Source: Flaviflexus equikiangi (GTDB lineage: Bacteria; Actinomycetota; Actinomycetes; Actinomycetales; Actinomycetaceae). Taken from it: a stretch of DNA of 64,000 bases. Under the pieces are notes generated by a model. That model did no database searches. It had not been told where the DNA came from and worked only from the letters and a program-made list of their open reading frames with translations. Shown piece after piece: positions 63,216-64,000 of this stretch. How positions within the stretch are numbered: the stretch's first letter is position 1; the number at the start of each line of letters is the position of its first letter. The DNA lies in NCBI RefSeq assembly GCF_014069875.1, contig NZ_CP059676.1, positions 310,001-374,000 of the forward strand. The letters are read 5' to 3'. A program made the translations under genes and the position numbers.

Positions 63216-63961
63216 ACCTGAGGGAGCTCCTGGGGGAACGAGTCCTGTTCGCCCACGCACATCCGGACGACGAAACCCTCCAGACCGGTGCCCTCATCGC
63301 GGCGTGCGTCAACCACGGCATCGAGACCCATGTCGTCACGTGCACGCGCGGCGAGCAGGGGGAGAGCGTCGCGGGAGTCGTCCCCTCGGGTTTCACAGCC
63401 GACGAGCTGTCGGCATTCCGCGAGCAGGAGCTGGCGCGAGCTGTCGAAGTGCTCGGAGTGACGGGACACTACTGGCTCGGTCAGGGCCCAGCACGGGCGG
63501 GCAATCGTCCCGAACGCCGCTACACGGACTCGGGCATGGTGTGGATCGAGGAGGGCGTGGCGGGGCCGGCCGAGACGTCCGATGAGTCGACGTTGACGTC
63601 GGCGAGTATCGATGAGGCGTCGGCCGATCTCGTCGAGCTGATACGAGCCATCAGGCCGTCCGCGCTGATCTCCTATGACGGGGCCGGCACCTACGGACAT
63701 CCGGACCATGTGCGCACGCACGAGATCTCGAAACCTGCCGCCCGCGCAACCGATATTCCGTTCTTCGAGGTTGCCTCCGATCTCGACGATCCTGCCTTCG
63801 ACCTGCTCGATCTTGGAGAATATCTTGACGTCGTCGTCGATGCTCTGAGCAAATACCGGAGCCAGCTCACCGTCTACCCCGATCACCTCGAGCACGTGGG
63901 CGGCCAGCGAGCAGAGTTCCAGACCGCCGTTCGGCTGAGGCGCTCACCCCTCGCAGGCTAG
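63212..63961 (+). CDS. mshB: PIG-L zinc deacetylase, probably MshB
   Basis: 249 aa. Zinc motif AHAHPDDETLQTGALIA near residue 17 (His, Asp-Asp) and the third ligand in GTYGHPDHVRTHE. MshB deacetylates GlcNAc-inositol in mycothiol synthesis; the homologue Mca cleaves mycothiol conjugates. The overlap with the mshA-like gene (ATGA) and length favour MshB. ATG 63212 follows AAGGAGAAG. Confidence 0.75.
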   Translation: MNLRELLGERVLFAHAHPDDETLQTGALIAACVNHGIETHVVTCTRGEQGESVAGVVPSGFTADELSAFREQELARAVEVLGVTGHYWLGQGPARAGNRPERRYTDSGMVWIEEGVAGPAETSDESTLTSASIDEASADLVELIRAIRPSALISYDGAGTYGHPDHVRTHEISKPAARATDIPFFEVASDLDDPAFDLLDLGEYLDVVVDALSKYRSQLTVYPDHLEHVGGQRAEFQTAVRLRRSPLAG

Positions 63962-64000
63962 CGCGAGAACGCTCACGCTTCCAGCTTGAACGAGCCCTGT

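Noticed and set aside
1-64000. CRISPR array, rRNA or tRNA genes
   Set aside because: No regularly spaced repeats and no recognisable tRNA or rRNA sequence were found on reading.

Overview
The window looks like the chromosome of a high-GC actinobacterium. The evidence is a Pup/Dop/PafA/Mpa pupylation operon, an mshA-mshB-like mycothiol pair, a cysteine-rich leader peptide of actinobacterial type, and a complete lower mevalonate cluster in the gene order known from Streptomyces. The combination of mevalonate pathway, arginine deiminase operon and a Pup operon without 20S proteasome genes would fit an Actinomycetaceae-like lineage, but this placement is an inference. No rRNA, tRNA or CRISPR array was seen.

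Layout. 1-5350: a GAF/PucR-type regulator running off the left edge on the minus strand, divergent from a catabolic operon (metallo-beta-lactamase lactonase, FmdB-like zinc-ribbon protein, zinc alcohol dehydrogenase, succinate-semialdehyde-type dehydrogenase) that resembles gamma-butyrolactone/4-hydroxybutyrate degradation. 5351-9182: a small terminator-bounded unit, a small protein of unknown family, a lipoprotein and a secreted HNH nuclease. 9413-16862: a giant helicase-nuclease and a Dcp-type peptidase. 17248-24170: a decayed accessory island with a truncated type I restriction methylase, two unknown genes bounded by a degenerate 53-bp repeat, a recombinase remnant, four HK97-type phage head genes cut by two complete IS3 elements, and an IS21 IstB remnant. 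24495-32689: housekeeping and unknown genes, including a second copy of the unknown family seen at 5886.

32886-34493: a leader peptide with three Cys codons, then thiosulfate uptake genes tsuA-tsuB. 34759-41231: mevalonate kinase, diphosphomevalonate decarboxylase, phosphomevalonate kinase, type 2 IPP isomerase, HMG-CoA reductase and HMG-CoA synthase, mostly with overlapping stops and starts; together they make IPP and DMAPP from acetoacetyl-CoA. 41295-47993: epimerase, stress-type dehydrogenase, AI-2E-type permease, furA-katA oxidative stress operon and a glyoxalase-fold enzyme. 48309-55298: arcA-arcB-arcC followed by an arginine:glycine-type amidinotransferase and two transporters, all drawing on arginine. 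55489-60216: mpa-dop-pup-pafA with no prcBA. 60401-63961: TetR regulator, NAD(P)-binding protein, mshA- and mshB-like genes.

The best candidates for something new are the amidinotransferase/exporter extension of the arginine deiminase operon, the two unknown genes between repeats in the island, the unknown paralogous family at 5886 and 24495, the helicase-nuclease next to the secreted HNH nuclease, and the switch-like cysteine leader of tsuAB. Start codons were chosen from ribosome binding sites, overlaps and family length; no database search was possible.
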